Shown here piece after piece: positions 15,033-22,500 of a stretch of DNA of 25,055 nucleotides. Source of the stretch: CBDUVZ01 sp965370805 (lineage in GTDB: Bacteria; Hydrothermota; Tepidihabitantia; Tepidihabitantales; Tepidihabitantaceae); assembly GCA_965370805.1 (NCBI GenBank), contig CBDUVZ010000034.1, positions 1 through 25,055 of the forward strand, given 5' to 3'. Position numbers and translations under genes: made by a program. The notes under the pieces were generated by a model, which did not search any database, was not told the DNA's origin, and saw only the letters and a list, made by a program, of their open reading frames with translations. Position 1 is the stretch's first letter. Every line of letters starts with the position of its first letter.

Positions 15033-15753
15033 ACACCTTCCGCATCACGGCATAGGTAGTCAGCACCCGGAAGCCGAGATTGCCGATTTCAAGATTGAAG
15101 ACAGAGTAGTTCGCTGCCGATATGTGGGTATAGCCACGCCTGATCCCCTTGCGGATCAGCTCGTTGAACTCGAAATACTCACTGATAATCCCGATCCCGA
15201 GCGTCTTGTAGTCCGGGTGCACACCGCCGAGCAGGAAAAGCACCTCGTCGTTGCCGATGTACCGGTGGGTCTTGAACGCAAGCGTCAACCCGCTCTCCGG
15301 ATCGCACAACCGGTACACGGCCTCATCGTCAGCCAGGAAGGACTTCATCACGTATCGCTTGTACCGCTCGCCGGAAAGCCGCTCCCCGACCAGCGGATCC
15401 CGGCTGAACCGATCATGAACAAAAGTACTCCCGGCAATACTCAGCACATCCTTCAGGTCTTCCTTGGACGTCACTGGCTCGAATCGGTATGGATAGGGTG
15501 ACGTATCAAAGGCCTTCAGCAGTCTGATCCGGGACCGTATCTGACACTCGATGAGATTGAAGCCACACCCCTCCAGGGCGTGAACATCTTCGATGTTCTC
15601 AACCGGGACCTTGCAGACTACGTAGAACGGACTGTGCTCCGCCACGTATCCACGCTCGAACTCCGCGAAATCGACGTCCCGGGAGAAATCCCTTATCGCC
15701 AGCGCGTTGCGTTCGAACACAAGCGAATCGACGTCCAGACGCTCCACTCTCAT
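15025..15753 (-). CDS. GNAT acyltransferase, WecD/RffC-like
   Basis: A 242-residue protein with a variable N-terminal half (about 1-100) and a C-terminal GNAT fold (about 110-242). The N-terminal LVFERNALAI and the LEGCGFNLIECQIRSRIRL segment, followed by STFVHDRFSRDP, mirror the architecture of dTDP-fucosamine acetyltransferase WecD/RffC. The acetyl-CoA loop region is VHPDYKTLGIGIISEYF. With wecE two genes downstream, N-acylation of dTDP-Fuc4N is the natural role. The ATG at 15753 is preferred because AGGAG ends 6 nt upstream; the ATG at 15759 directly abuts that site. Whether acetyl-CoA or an acyl-ACP is the donor is open, since the operon makes its own acyl carriers. Confidence 0.68.
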   Translation of the reverse strand: MRVERLDVDSLVFERNALAIRDFSRDVDFAEFERGYVAEHSPFYVVCKVPVENIEDVHALEGCGFNLIECQIRSRIRLLKAFDTSPYPYRFEPVTSKEDLKDVLSIAGSTFVHDRFSRDPLVGERLSGERYKRYVMKSFLADDEAVYRLCDPESGLTLAFKTHRYIGNDEVLFLLGGVHPDYKTLGIGIISEYFEFNELIRKGIRRGYTHISAANYSVFNLEIGNLGFRVLTTYAVMRKVYD

Positions 15754-15762
15754 AATCATCTC

Positions 15763-16611
15763 CTACAATGCAACCATGTTGCGAACCTTGAAAGTCCGGT
15801 CAAGGTCCTTTCGAGGATAAGGCTCGGCCAGGAAAACATCGATATCAGAACGAAGCAGTGACTCGATGGTCTCGTACGCCGGGGGCTCGTCGACGCAGGA
15901 CACGAAGGAATCTCCACACCGGACCCTGCGGAGCAAACCCCTTTCCAACAGCAGTTGCTCAAGCTTCCCTTCGGCTGACGGAACGACGTTACGGTATCGC
16001 ACGAAGAGCACGTAGCTGTCCTGACAGGTCCTGCCCTCAGCATCGGTAATCCTGCCGCTGAACTCCCGCTGGTAGCGGTACGGAACCCCCTCCCTCTCCT
16101 CAACGTAGTGCGTGTAGGTGAAGCACTTCGAGAGACTGGCGCCGAAAAAGAGGAACTTGACGCCCTTCTTGTGATGCAGCCGGTCGAACGTCGAATCCAC
16201 TCCGATTGAGTGGTGACCCAGCCCCACCGCCAGGTCCTTTTCCCTACCCACAACCGCTACCGACATCAGCGGGTCGACCGAGCGGACCGACTCATCCTGC
16301 TTCCTGATGTATTCGTTCAGGACGCCCATCCTGGATTTCGACCGTCGGACGTCGTAGTCAACGCCGTTGCAGAAGCTGAACGTGAACGTCGGCACACACA
16401 GAGTCGGAACTCCAAGCTCTCCGACAGTTTCATAGAGCGCTCCGAGCAGTTCCTGCCTGCTGAGGTCCGGATTCGGCATCCCGAACGACAGCTCGGTATG
16501 CATGTAAAGAACCTCACAATCACCAGCTCCCACTTGATCCATTGCCGCCCGTAGGCTCGTGCTGGTAATCCACGAGCCCTCCCTGCTTCTGAACAGCCTG
16601 ACTTCCTTCAT
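15763..16611 (-). CDS. AAC(3)-fold N-acyltransferase
   Basis: A 282-residue member of the aminoglycoside 3-N-acetyltransferase/YokD superfamily. Family marks in order are LYMHTELSFG (35-44), VPTFTFSF (73-80), SRMGVLNEYIR (93-103), RSVDPLMSVAVVG (110-122), SIGVDSTFDRL (135-145) and FTYTHYVEEREGVPYRY (164-180), with H168 as the probable catalytic histidine. Antibiotic-modifying members usually have RS.HP where this has RSVDP, and members in polysaccharide loci acylate sugar amines. Encoded directly after the ketoreductase (13-nt gap), it is the best candidate to move the ACP-bound acyl group made by the KAS III and SDR onto the dTDP-amino sugar. Antibiotic resistance is unlikely in this setting. 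Confidence 0.78.
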   Translation of the reverse strand: MKEVRLFRSREGSWITSTSLRAAMDQVGAGDCEVLYMHTELSFGMPNPDLSRQELLGALYETVGELGVPTLCVPTFTFSFCNGVDYDVRRSKSRMGVLNEYIRKQDESVRSVDPLMSVAVVGREKDLAVGLGHHSIGVDSTFDRLHHKKGVKFLFFGASLSKCFTYTHYVEEREGVPYRYQREFSGRITDAEGRTCQDSYVLFVRYRNVVPSAEGKLEQLLLERGLLRRVRCGDSFVSCVDEPPAYETIESLLRSDIDVFLAEPYPRKDLDRTFKVRNMVAL

Positions 16612-16624
16612 GCCGACGTCATTC

Positions 16625-17377
16625 CTACTTCAGCGACATGTTGGCGGTGCGCCCGCCGTCCACTACGATCTGCTGGCCGGTAATCCACTTCGCCTCGTCG
16701 GACACCAGGAACTCGACAACACCGGCGACGTACTCCGGCTTGCCGACACCGAGCACATAGTCCTTGGTCATCTTCTCGACGATCTCGGTGTCGGAGAACC
16801 CGGGCGCAGCCGTCTCGGTCATGACCGCCCCGGGCAGGATGGAATTCACCCTGACATCCGGCCCCAACTCCACCGCCAGGGCCCTCATCAGCGCATCCAG
16901 CGCTCCCTTGCTCGCACAGTACAGACTGTGTCCCCTGGCCCCGAACCTGCTCCAGATACTTGATATGAAAACGACGCTCCGGAGTTGCCCGGCGTTCACC
17001 TTCCGCCTCAGCAGCACGCGGACGATCTCGGCCGCCGAGGCGAAGTTGACGTCCATTATCTCCTGAACGGTATCGGGCCCGGCGCTCCGCATCGGCAGGA
17101 TCGTGACCATGCCGGCGCAGTGAATAAAAGTGTCAACCGTGGCCCGGTTTGCGGCGAGTTGTTCCTCGAGCGAAACCGCAAGCCCCCCGACATCCCGCAG
17201 GTCGAATTGCCACGTGATATGGCTGCCAGAACCACACCTGCTGCCGGTCTGTTCCAGGCGCTCAGTGTTCCGGCCGTGCAGTATCAGTCTGCGCTTCTGT
17301 GCCAGTCGGACCGCAATCGCCCGCCCGATTCCGGACGAAGCCCCGGTCACGAGAGTGTAGCGACTTACATCCGGCAT
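16625..17377 (-). CDS. SDR-family 3-oxoacyl-[ACP] reductase-like enzyme
   Basis: A 250-residue classical short-chain dehydrogenase. It has the nucleotide-binding TGASSGIG (11-18), HGRN (34-37), which suggests NADPH, IHCAG in place of the usual NAG (85-89), N111, S140, and YCASK with Y153 and K157. The C-terminus VSDEAKWITGQQIVVDGG is typical of FabG-like enzymes. The ATG at 17377 starts 4 nt after the ACP stop, with AAGGGCGG as a weak ribosome site; upstream in-frame sequence is ACP coding DNA. Placed beside an ACP and a KAS III, it most likely reduces a 3-oxoacyl-ACP to 3-hydroxyacyl-ACP. The alternative is oxidoreduction of a sugar nucleotide. Confidence 0.82.
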   Translation of the reverse strand: MPDVSRYTLVTGASSGIGRAIAVRLAQKRRLILHGRNTERLEQTGSRCGSGSHITWQFDLRDVGGLAVSLEEQLAANRATVDTFIHCAGMVTILPMRSAGPDTVQEIMDVNFASAAEIVRVLLRRKVNAGQLRSVVFISSIWSRFGARGHSLYCASKGALDALMRALAVELGPDVRVNSILPGAVMTETAAPGFSDTEIVEKMTKDYVLGVGKPEYVAGVVEFLVSDEAKWITGQQIVVDGGRTANMSLK

Positions 17378-17381
17378 CGGA

Positions 17382-17603
17382 TCAGCCGCCCTTCTTTGCC
17401 AGCATGAGCTTCTCCAGATCACCAATGGTCTTGATGCCCGCAAGATCCGTTGCCACGAGACTGACGCCGTAGTCTGAGTCAATCATCGCGATTACTGACA
17501 GCACGGTCAGCGAATCCCATGCCGGGAACTCCTCAAGCACACCATCCTTGCTAACCTCGTCTTCTTCAAGGATTTCCGCCATTTTCCGATAGAACTCCTC
17601 CAT
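17382..17603 (-). CDS. Acyl carrier protein 1
   Basis: A 73-residue acidic protein with the phosphopantetheine site WDSL (S31), preceded by VLEEFPA and followed by TVLSVIAMIDSDYGV, as in four-helix carrier proteins. The ATG at 17603 has AAAGGAG 8 nt upstream and follows the KAS III stop by 3 nt; an in-frame TTG directly upstream is less likely. It sits between the KAS III and the ketoreductase, so it is probably the carrier on which the beta-ketoacyl and beta-hydroxyacyl intermediates are held. It is unlike carrier protein 2 of the same operon, which has a DltC-like LDSF site. Confidence 0.85.
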   Translation of the reverse strand: MEEFYRKMAEILEEDEVSKDGVLEEFPAWDSLTVLSVIAMIDSDYGVSLVATDLAGIKTIGDLEKLMLAKKGG

Positions 17604-17606
17604 CAA

Positions 17607-18683
17607 TCAAGCTCCTTTCTCATAGTCAATCGTCCTGCAGAAACCCATGTCGCCCATCTCGATCAGCATCGAACTCCAGGTCAGCCCGACGCCGAACCCG
17701 GCCAGGCAGATGCTGTATCTCCCGGCGACAAGCTGTTCCCCGAGATTGTACGCAATCACGGCCGGGATCGTCACCCCGCTGCTGTTGCCGAACTTCTCGA
17801 CGATATTGCTCGGCATCTTGTCACGGGGCACTTTCATCTTGTCGGCCAGCTTCTGCAGCATGAACCGGTTCGGCTGATGGAACATGTAGTAGTCAACGTC
17901 GTCCTTGGCAACACCGGCGAACTCAAGCAGGCTGTCCACCATCGGCGGAACCTCACTCTGGACAAACGTGAAGATCGCGGTGCCGTCCATCTTGAGGTTG
18001 TCCTTGCTGCGGTAGTTGCTGTCGCCGGCATCCTCCATCACCGCTGTCTCAGGACTTGAGGGCAGCTTGAATCCTCCGGCCGGAATAATCAAAGCCTCAC
18101 GCCGGGTGCCGTCCATCTTGAGGTTGGCATGAATGTCCGACCCGTTCTCCTCGTTCTCGACAATCGTTATCGCGGCGGCATCACCAATGAGCGGGTAGCT
18201 GTTCCGGTCTCTGGGTGACACCTTCCTGCTCAGGATATCGGCATTGACCAGCACCACCCGCTTGACCGAATCCTGCTCGAGCAGCGCGAATGCCTGGATC
18301 AATCCGACCAGGAACCCGGCGCAACCCTGACAGATGTCGATGCAGAGCATATCATGCTTCAGGTTCAGTCGTCCCTGCACGACATTGCTTGTCGGCGGCA
18401 TGAAATAGTCCGGTGACTGAGTCACGACGATCAGGACGTCGAATCCGTCCCGGTCAAGCACTCCCTTCGCGAACAGGTACTCCAGCCCGAACACGATCAG
18501 GTCCGACGTGCAAGTCCCCTCCTCAACCAGCCGGTGCCGGTCGTACCCCATCACCTTCTGCAGCTTCCGTGACTGCGCTTCGGAGAAGTCGAAATTCCTC
18601 ATGTCATCGACAAACTTACGCTCGCATACCGGGAAAACGGTGAGCATGCCGGCCACTCGCTTGTTTCGGAACTTGAAGTTCAT
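17607..18683 (-). CDS. 3-oxoacyl-[ACP] synthase III-like condensing enzyme
   Basis: A 358-residue thiolase-fold protein of the FabH/KAS III group. The catalytic triad is intact: C121 in DICQGCAGFLVGL, H269 in FHQPNRF and N300 in FGNSSGVTIP. The C-terminal GFGVGLTWSSMLI matches the family end. KAS III enzymes condense an acyl-CoA (or acyl-ACP) starter with malonyl-ACP, so the expected product is a short 3-oxoacyl-ACP that the SDR could reduce. Its ATG overlaps the carrier-protein-2 stop as ATGA, with GGAG very close. An exact 22-bp direct repeat inside the gene (17979-18000 and 18105-18126) encodes NLKMDGT twice. The alternative is a KAS III-derived acyltransferase, a known variation of the fold, but the full triad favours condensation. 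Confidence 0.87.
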   Translation of the reverse strand: MNFKFRNKRVAGMLTVFPVCERKFVDDMRNFDFSEAQSRKLQKVMGYDRHRLVEEGTCTSDLIVFGLEYLFAKGVLDRDGFDVLIVVTQSPDYFMPPTSNVVQGRLNLKHDMLCIDICQGCAGFLVGLIQAFALLEQDSVKRVVLVNADILSRKVSPRDRNSYPLIGDAAAITIVENEENGSDIHANLKMDGTRREALIIPAGGFKLPSSPETAVMEDAGDSNYRSKDNLKMDGTAIFTFVQSEVPPMVDSLLEFAGVAKDDVDYYMFHQPNRFMLQKLADKMKVPRDKMPSNIVEKFGNSSGVTIPAVIAYNLGEQLVAGRYSICLAGFGVGLTWSSMLIEMGDMGFCRTIDYEKGA

Positions 18684-18910
18684 AGCTCCACCCCGTGTTT
18701 CCGCAACAGCGCAGTGATTGCCTCAAGGCTGCAGAGATTCTCGGGCACGATATCGGTGCCGTCGATCGATATCGAAAAGGCCTTGTCCAGTTCGCTGACC
18801 AGCATAACCACATCAAAGGAATCGAGCATCCCGTCGCCGACGAAGTCGATCGACTTCTCGAAATCGAACTCCGGTCTGATTCCCTTCAGGATTTCAAGAA
18901 CCTTGTTCAT
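18680..18910 (-). CDS. Acyl/aminoacyl carrier protein 2 (DltC-like)
   Basis: A 76-residue carrier protein with phosphopantetheine site GMLDSFD (S31) followed by VVMLVSELDKAF. The LDSF form is typical of DltC and stand-alone NRPS-type carriers rather than of fatty-acid ACP (DSL). The ATG has a near-perfect AAGGAGG site 5 nt upstream and lies 11 nt after the GNAT gene. Its neighbours are a DltA-like adenylating ligase and that GNAT. The simplest model is therefore that the ligase loads an amino or carboxylic acid on S31 and the GNAT, or the KAS III, takes it off. Confidence 0.83.
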   Translation of the reverse strand: MNKVLEILKGIRPEFDFEKSIDFVGDGMLDSFDVVMLVSELDKAFSISIDGTDIVPENLCSLEAITALLRKHGVEL

Positions 18911-18921
18911 GACAACCTCCT

Positions 18922-19728
18922 TCAGTTCACCAGTACGCGGTCGAACAGACCGTCGAATCCGTAGCAGAAATGCTGATACCTGGCGATTGCATTGCTGTTG
19001 GTCGAGATCACCCAGTGAATGAACCGTCGGGCCCCGCTGCTCTCGGCGAAGTAGCCCCGGAGCAATTTCGAACCGAGCCGCTGGTCGCGGTACTCCTCGC
19101 CGACAAGCCAGTAGCGAAGCATCGAAGTGTGCCCGGCTACCTCGAAGTAGAGCAGTCCGGCGATATCCTCTCCTCTGCGCACAATCAGGATGCTCGAATC
19201 GCCAACCGCCGCCCGGATCTCATCCAGATGCGGCAGTTGCTCCGCGAACCGGTCAAGCGAATCGTGCAGCATCCCGGTGATGCATTGTGCGTCAGCGGCC
19301 TCGGCGAACACGACCTCCGGGTCTCTCGTGTGTTCCACTTCCGCCCGCCCGGCGAGCCGCATCATCCGGCGCAGCAACGCATGGTCCCGATACCCGCTCT
19401 GCCGGAACGGAGCCGACATCGCGTCCACGTCCGGTTCTCTCCCCACGATATCAACTACCAGCCGGCCCGGACTGGTACGGTTCAGTTCTTCAAGTGCACT
19501 TCCGAGCACATCCGCACCGCTCGCGCAGTAGTACAGATGATAGAAATCCGCGTCCTCGCGCAACAAGAACAGAATACCGGTCACACGCCGGACGTACAAT
19601 TCCTTCCGGCCGACCCATGATTCGATCCTCCTCCGGTCCGGGTAGAAATTGGTCACGAATCCCTTGCTCTTCTGTCTCTGTTCCCGAACCAAGTCGTATA
19701 CGCTGCCAATGTCACGCAGGAGTTTCAT
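18922..19728 (-). CDS. GNAT-family acyltransferase, next to the DltA-like ligase
   Basis: A 268-residue protein with a GNAT core in the second half: LIVRRGEDIAGLLYFEVAG, then WLVGEEYRDQRLGSKLLRGYF (acyl donor loop), then HWVISTNSNAIARYQHFCYGF at the end. The first half (about 1-130) resembles a degenerate second GNAT-like unit, so a double-GNAT layout is possible. The ATG overlaps the ligase stop as ATGA, with AAGGA about 7 nt upstream. Tight coupling to the ligase and carrier protein 2 suggests that it uses the carrier-bound acyl or aminoacyl group as donor, possibly onto the amino sugar. Substrates are inferred from context only. Confidence 0.72.
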   Translation of the reverse strand: MKLLRDIGSVYDLVREQRQKSKGFVTNFYPDRRRIESWVGRKELYVRRVTGILFLLREDADFYHLYYCASGADVLGSALEELNRTSPGRLVVDIVGREPDVDAMSAPFRQSGYRDHALLRRMMRLAGRAEVEHTRDPEVVFAEAADAQCITGMLHDSLDRFAEQLPHLDEIRAAVGDSSILIVRRGEDIAGLLYFEVAGHTSMLRYWLVGEEYRDQRLGSKLLRGYFAESSGARRFIHWVISTNSNAIARYQHFCYGFDGLFDRVLVN

Positions 19729-21263
19729 GGCTCTTCCTTCAGGAACTGCCGGGTCAGTCGCTGGCGGTCAACCTTGCCGTTCTGATTCCGCGGCAGCGAA
19801 TCCAGCCGGTGAAACACGGTCGGGAGCATGTACTTCGGAAGCGCGTCGGCAAGCCGCCGCCGGATATCGGCCGGCGTCAGGTCTTCCCCGGACTCGTAGA
19901 ACAGGACAATCTCCCTCCTGCCCTTGTCGTACAGCACGCACGCATTGCTAATTGCGCCGATGCCCGTCACTGCATGCTCAATCTCATCCAGCTCGATTCG
20001 ATACCCGAGGTGCTTTATCTGGCGATCCCTCCGACCCACGAACACAAGCTCCCCTCGCTCGTTGCGGAAAACCAGGTCGCCGGTACGGTAGATCAACTCC
20101 GGATAGTAGTTGTTCAGCGGGTTCCGGACGAATGACCCGGCGGTCCTCTCCGGGTCATTCCAGTATCCGAGCGCAAGTGAACTGCCCCGGACGCACAACT
20201 CACCGGTCTCACCCGGCTCGACCGGCTCGTTCCTCCCGTTCAACACCAGGATGTCGGTATTGCGACACGGCTGCCCGATCGGCAGCGGCTCATCATCCGC
20301 GAACTCCCGGTCGACAACGTAGTACACGCAATCGACCGAAATCTCTATCGGCCCGTACAGATTGACGTACGTTGCGTCCGGAATGTGCCGGCGCCAGTAA
20401 TTGAACTGCCTGGTTGGGAATACCTCCCCGGCGAACAGAACCTGCTTCAGACAACCCAGGTCCACACCCTTCAGCAGGTCCATATTCGCGACATTCACCA
20501 TGATTGTCGGAACCCAGAAGATGAAGCTGACCGAATTGTCGGCAAGGAAACGCACCAGCTTCGCCGGGAACACCGCGAGCTGGTCCGGGATAATGACGAT
20601 AGTCGCGCCCTTCGCCAGACAGATACACAACTCCATGGCGTAGATGTCGAAAAAGAAAGGCGAGAGACTGCCGATTCTCTCCCGGCCATCGAACCCGAAA
20701 CGGTCGAACGCCCAGTCCATGAAATCAATCATGCCGCGGTGACTCAGGACAACGCCCTTGGGAACCCCGGTCGAACCCGAAGTGTGGATGATGCACAGCG
20801 GATCAGTATCGACAATCCGGCCCATCCGGGCGAGGATTGCGTCGTTGTCGTACCCCACGTCCTCACCGAACGCATCCTCAATCAGCATGATTCGGTCCGG
20901 TTCGATGCCGTACGAAGCAACGGTCTCAACCAGTTCCCGGCTGGTGACTACCAGAACCGGGTCCACGTTCTCAAAGGTCTTTCTCGCCCGCTGCGGCGGC
21001 AGCTTCACGTCCAGATTGGCGTAGAAATTGCCGCTGTAGACGATGCCCAGGTCCGCAACAACCGTCGCCGTATTCTTGGGCAGGAAAACCGCTATCGGCC
21101 GGCGGATGACGTCCTTCCGGTCGACAATCAGCGACGCGCACCGCTTGGCAAACTTCTCAAGCTCGGCGAAAGTACGCGACTCCCCACCGTCGATGATTGC
21201 GGTCTTGTCCGGGCAACCGGCCAGCGCCCCCTTCTCGAAATACTCCAGTACGTTGGCCTGCAC
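19725..21263 (-). CDS. DltA-like adenylation enzyme (acyl/aminoacyl-[carrier protein] ligase)
   Basis: A 512-residue ANL-superfamily ligase that activates a carboxylic acid as its adenylate and loads it on a carrier thiol. Core motifs: A3 TSGSTGVPKG (161-170), A4 FFFDIYAME with D206, A5 NLYGPIE (301-307), A7 YRTGD (392-396), A8 GRRDRQIKHLGYRIELDEIE (410-429) and A10 NGKVD with K497. D206 matches the Asp that binds the alpha-amine in amino-acid-activating members, and FAGEVFP resembles the DltA FCGEVLP segment, so an amino acid substrate is plausible. The GTG at 21263 is preferred: GGAG lies 8 nt upstream and it begins 1 nt after the glycosyltransferase stop, whereas the TTG at 21308 would overlap that gene by 44 nt. 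No DltB or DltD is present, so this is not teichoic acid D-alanylation. Confidence 0.85.
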   Translation of the reverse strand: MQANVLEYFEKGALAGCPDKTAIIDGGESRTFAELEKFAKRCASLIVDRKDVIRRPIAVFLPKNTATVVADLGIVYSGNFYANLDVKLPPQRARKTFENVDPVLVVTSRELVETVASYGIEPDRIMLIEDAFGEDVGYDNDAILARMGRIVDTDPLCIIHTSGSTGVPKGVVLSHRGMIDFMDWAFDRFGFDGRERIGSLSPFFFDIYAMELCICLAKGATIVIIPDQLAVFPAKLVRFLADNSVSFIFWVPTIMVNVANMDLLKGVDLGCLKQVLFAGEVFPTRQFNYWRRHIPDATYVNLYGPIEISVDCVYYVVDREFADDEPLPIGQPCRNTDILVLNGRNEPVEPGETGELCVRGSSLALGYWNDPERTAGSFVRNPLNNYYPELIYRTGDLVFRNERGELVFVGRRDRQIKHLGYRIELDEIEHAVTGIGAISNACVLYDKGRREIVLFYESGEDLTPADIRRRLADALPKYMLPTVFHRLDSLPRNQNGKVDRQRLTRQFLKEEP

Positions 21264-21264
21264 C

Positions 21265-22218
21265 CTAAGACTCCGCCCGGTCCCCGGTGTTGCGCGTCCG
21301 CTCGACAATGTAGAGCGGCCGGTTCTTCACTTCGTCAAAGACCTTGCCCAGATACAGACCCAGTATCCCGAGGTTCGCGAAAAGCATACCGCCAATCAGC
21401 AGCACCGAAACGATGACACTCGTCCATCCGGCCACCGGCACTCCGTACACGAAATACCTGATGACGAGATAGACCCCGTAGATGGTCGATGCCGAAGCCA
21501 GCAGGAACCCGAACCGGATCGAAAGCCGCAGCGGCTTGTTGGACTGAGACACGATACTCGCAACCGCGAAATCGACCAGCCGGCGGAACGTATAAGCACT
21601 CCTGCCCTCGAACCGCTCGGAATGCTCGACATCGACGTAGCCTCTTCTGAACCCCACCCAGCTCAGCAGAATCGGGTACGACCGGTCCCGTTCCCGGAAC
21701 CGGCGAACGTTATCAATCACCCGGTGTGATGCAATCGAGAAACTGGCAACCGAGTTGTCCAGCTTGATGTCGCCCAGCCAGTTATACACCAGGCTGAACG
21801 CCTTGGAACGGAACCGCTTGAACCAGTTGTCCTTCCGGTCGCGCCGGCGGGCGAAAACGATATCGAACCCCTCCTGCGACTTCCGGTAGAGCTTCGGAAT
21901 CTCCTCGGGCCTGTCCTGCAGGTCACAGTCCATAACCACAATCCACTCGCCCCGCGCGTAGTCCAGCCCCGCGGCAATCGCGTGATGCTGACCGAAGTTC
22001 CGCCCCAGCTTGATGCCCTTCACCCTCCGGTCCTTCGACGCCAGCTCGCTGATGATATCCCACGACCGGTCTCCCCCGCCGTCCTCGACCATGACGATTT
22101 CGTAATCCGGGACGAGCTTCCCGAGCACCTCCGTCAACCGCGCATACAACTCGCGCAGGCACCCTTCGGCCCCATACACCGGGGTAACTACCGACAAACG
22201 AGGAACATCTACGCCCAT
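21265..22218 (-). CDS. Polyprenyl-phosphate glycosyltransferase, DPM1/ArnC/GtrB-like (GT2)
   Basis: A 317-residue GT2 enzyme and first gene of the operon. The GT-A domain (about 1-225) has VVTPVYGAEG (10-19), VEDGGGD (44-50), the DCDLQDRPE metal/sugar site (97-105), and the SERFEGRSAYTFRRL region (200-214) common to polyprenyl-phosphate mannosyl and Ara4FN transferases. Two C-terminal transmembrane helices (about 235-256 and 265-290) match the GtrB/ArnC group. It should move a sugar from its nucleotide to undecaprenyl phosphate on the cytoplasmic face. Here the likely donor is the dTDP-amino sugar made by the operon, by analogy with ArnC in the L-Ara4N pathway. The ATG at 22218 is preferred over an in-frame TTG at 22239; AGGA lies about 11 nt upstream. 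Confidence 0.88.
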   Translation of the reverse strand: MGVDVPRLSVVTPVYGAEGCLRELYARLTEVLGKLVPDYEIVMVEDGGGDRSWDIISELASKDRRVKGIKLGRNFGQHHAIAAGLDYARGEWIVVMDCDLQDRPEEIPKLYRKSQEGFDIVFARRRDRKDNWFKRFRSKAFSLVYNWLGDIKLDNSVASFSIASHRVIDNVRRFRERDRSYPILLSWVGFRRGYVDVEHSERFEGRSAYTFRRLVDFAVASIVSQSNKPLRLSIRFGFLLASASTIYGVYLVIRYFVYGVPVAGWTSVIVSVLLIGGMLFANLGILGLYLGKVFDEVKNRPLYIVERTRNTGDRAES

Positions 22219-22297
22219 GGCCGCACCGTTCCTACGCAAGATTGAACTGATTCGTCATATCGCAACATCCGGAAAAGACTAGGCTTACCAAGCAGAC

Positions 22298-22326
22298 ATG
22301 ATAGTCGATTCCACCGGCGAAGTCAA
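22298..22326 (-). promoter_or_regulatory. Promoter of the 12-gene amino-sugar/acyl operon
   Basis: TTGACT (22326-22321), a 17-bp spacer and TATCAT (22303-22298) predict a start near 22291, with a 5' leader of about 73 nt to the ATG at 22218. All genes from 22218 down to 12831 are on the same strand, with gaps of 13 nt or less or short overlaps. This promoter could therefore serve the whole set. Confidence 0.65.
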
Positions 22327-22463
22327 CCGCACCACGGCTCACAACCCCCGGAATGGCCCGGCACGGCCTTCTCCTTTCCGGTTGCTACAAGATGCAACAC
22401 CCGAAATCCGCACTTGGCCCGACCCGGGGGAACGCCCCCAACTCCGCCCGGAGCCGCGTCCCG

Positions 22464-22500
22464 CCCTTGGAGTGCGGCTGCGACAGCCGCACTCCAAGGG
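22464..22500. repeat. Perfect 17-bp palindrome with 3-nt loop
   Basis: CCCTTGGAGTGCGGCTG (22464-22480) and CAGCCGCACTCCAAGGG (22484-22500) are perfectly complementary around CGA. There is no T-run on either side, and it is much longer than a terminator needs. It looks like a mobile palindromic (REP/MITE-like) element. On the minus strand it interrupts an open frame that begins with a strong ribosome site at 22575. Confidence 0.8.

Noticed and set aside
15763..16611. An aminoglycoside-resistance gene.
   Set aside because: The fold is AAC(3)-like, but the gene is embedded in a sugar/acyl operon and has RSVDP in place of the usual RS.HP motif. A sugar-amine acyltransferase is more likely.
18680..19725. 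A teichoic-acid D-alanylation (dlt) operon.
   Set aside because: The ligase and carrier look DltA/DltC-like, but no DltB or DltD is present and the partners are sugar-nucleotide enzymes.
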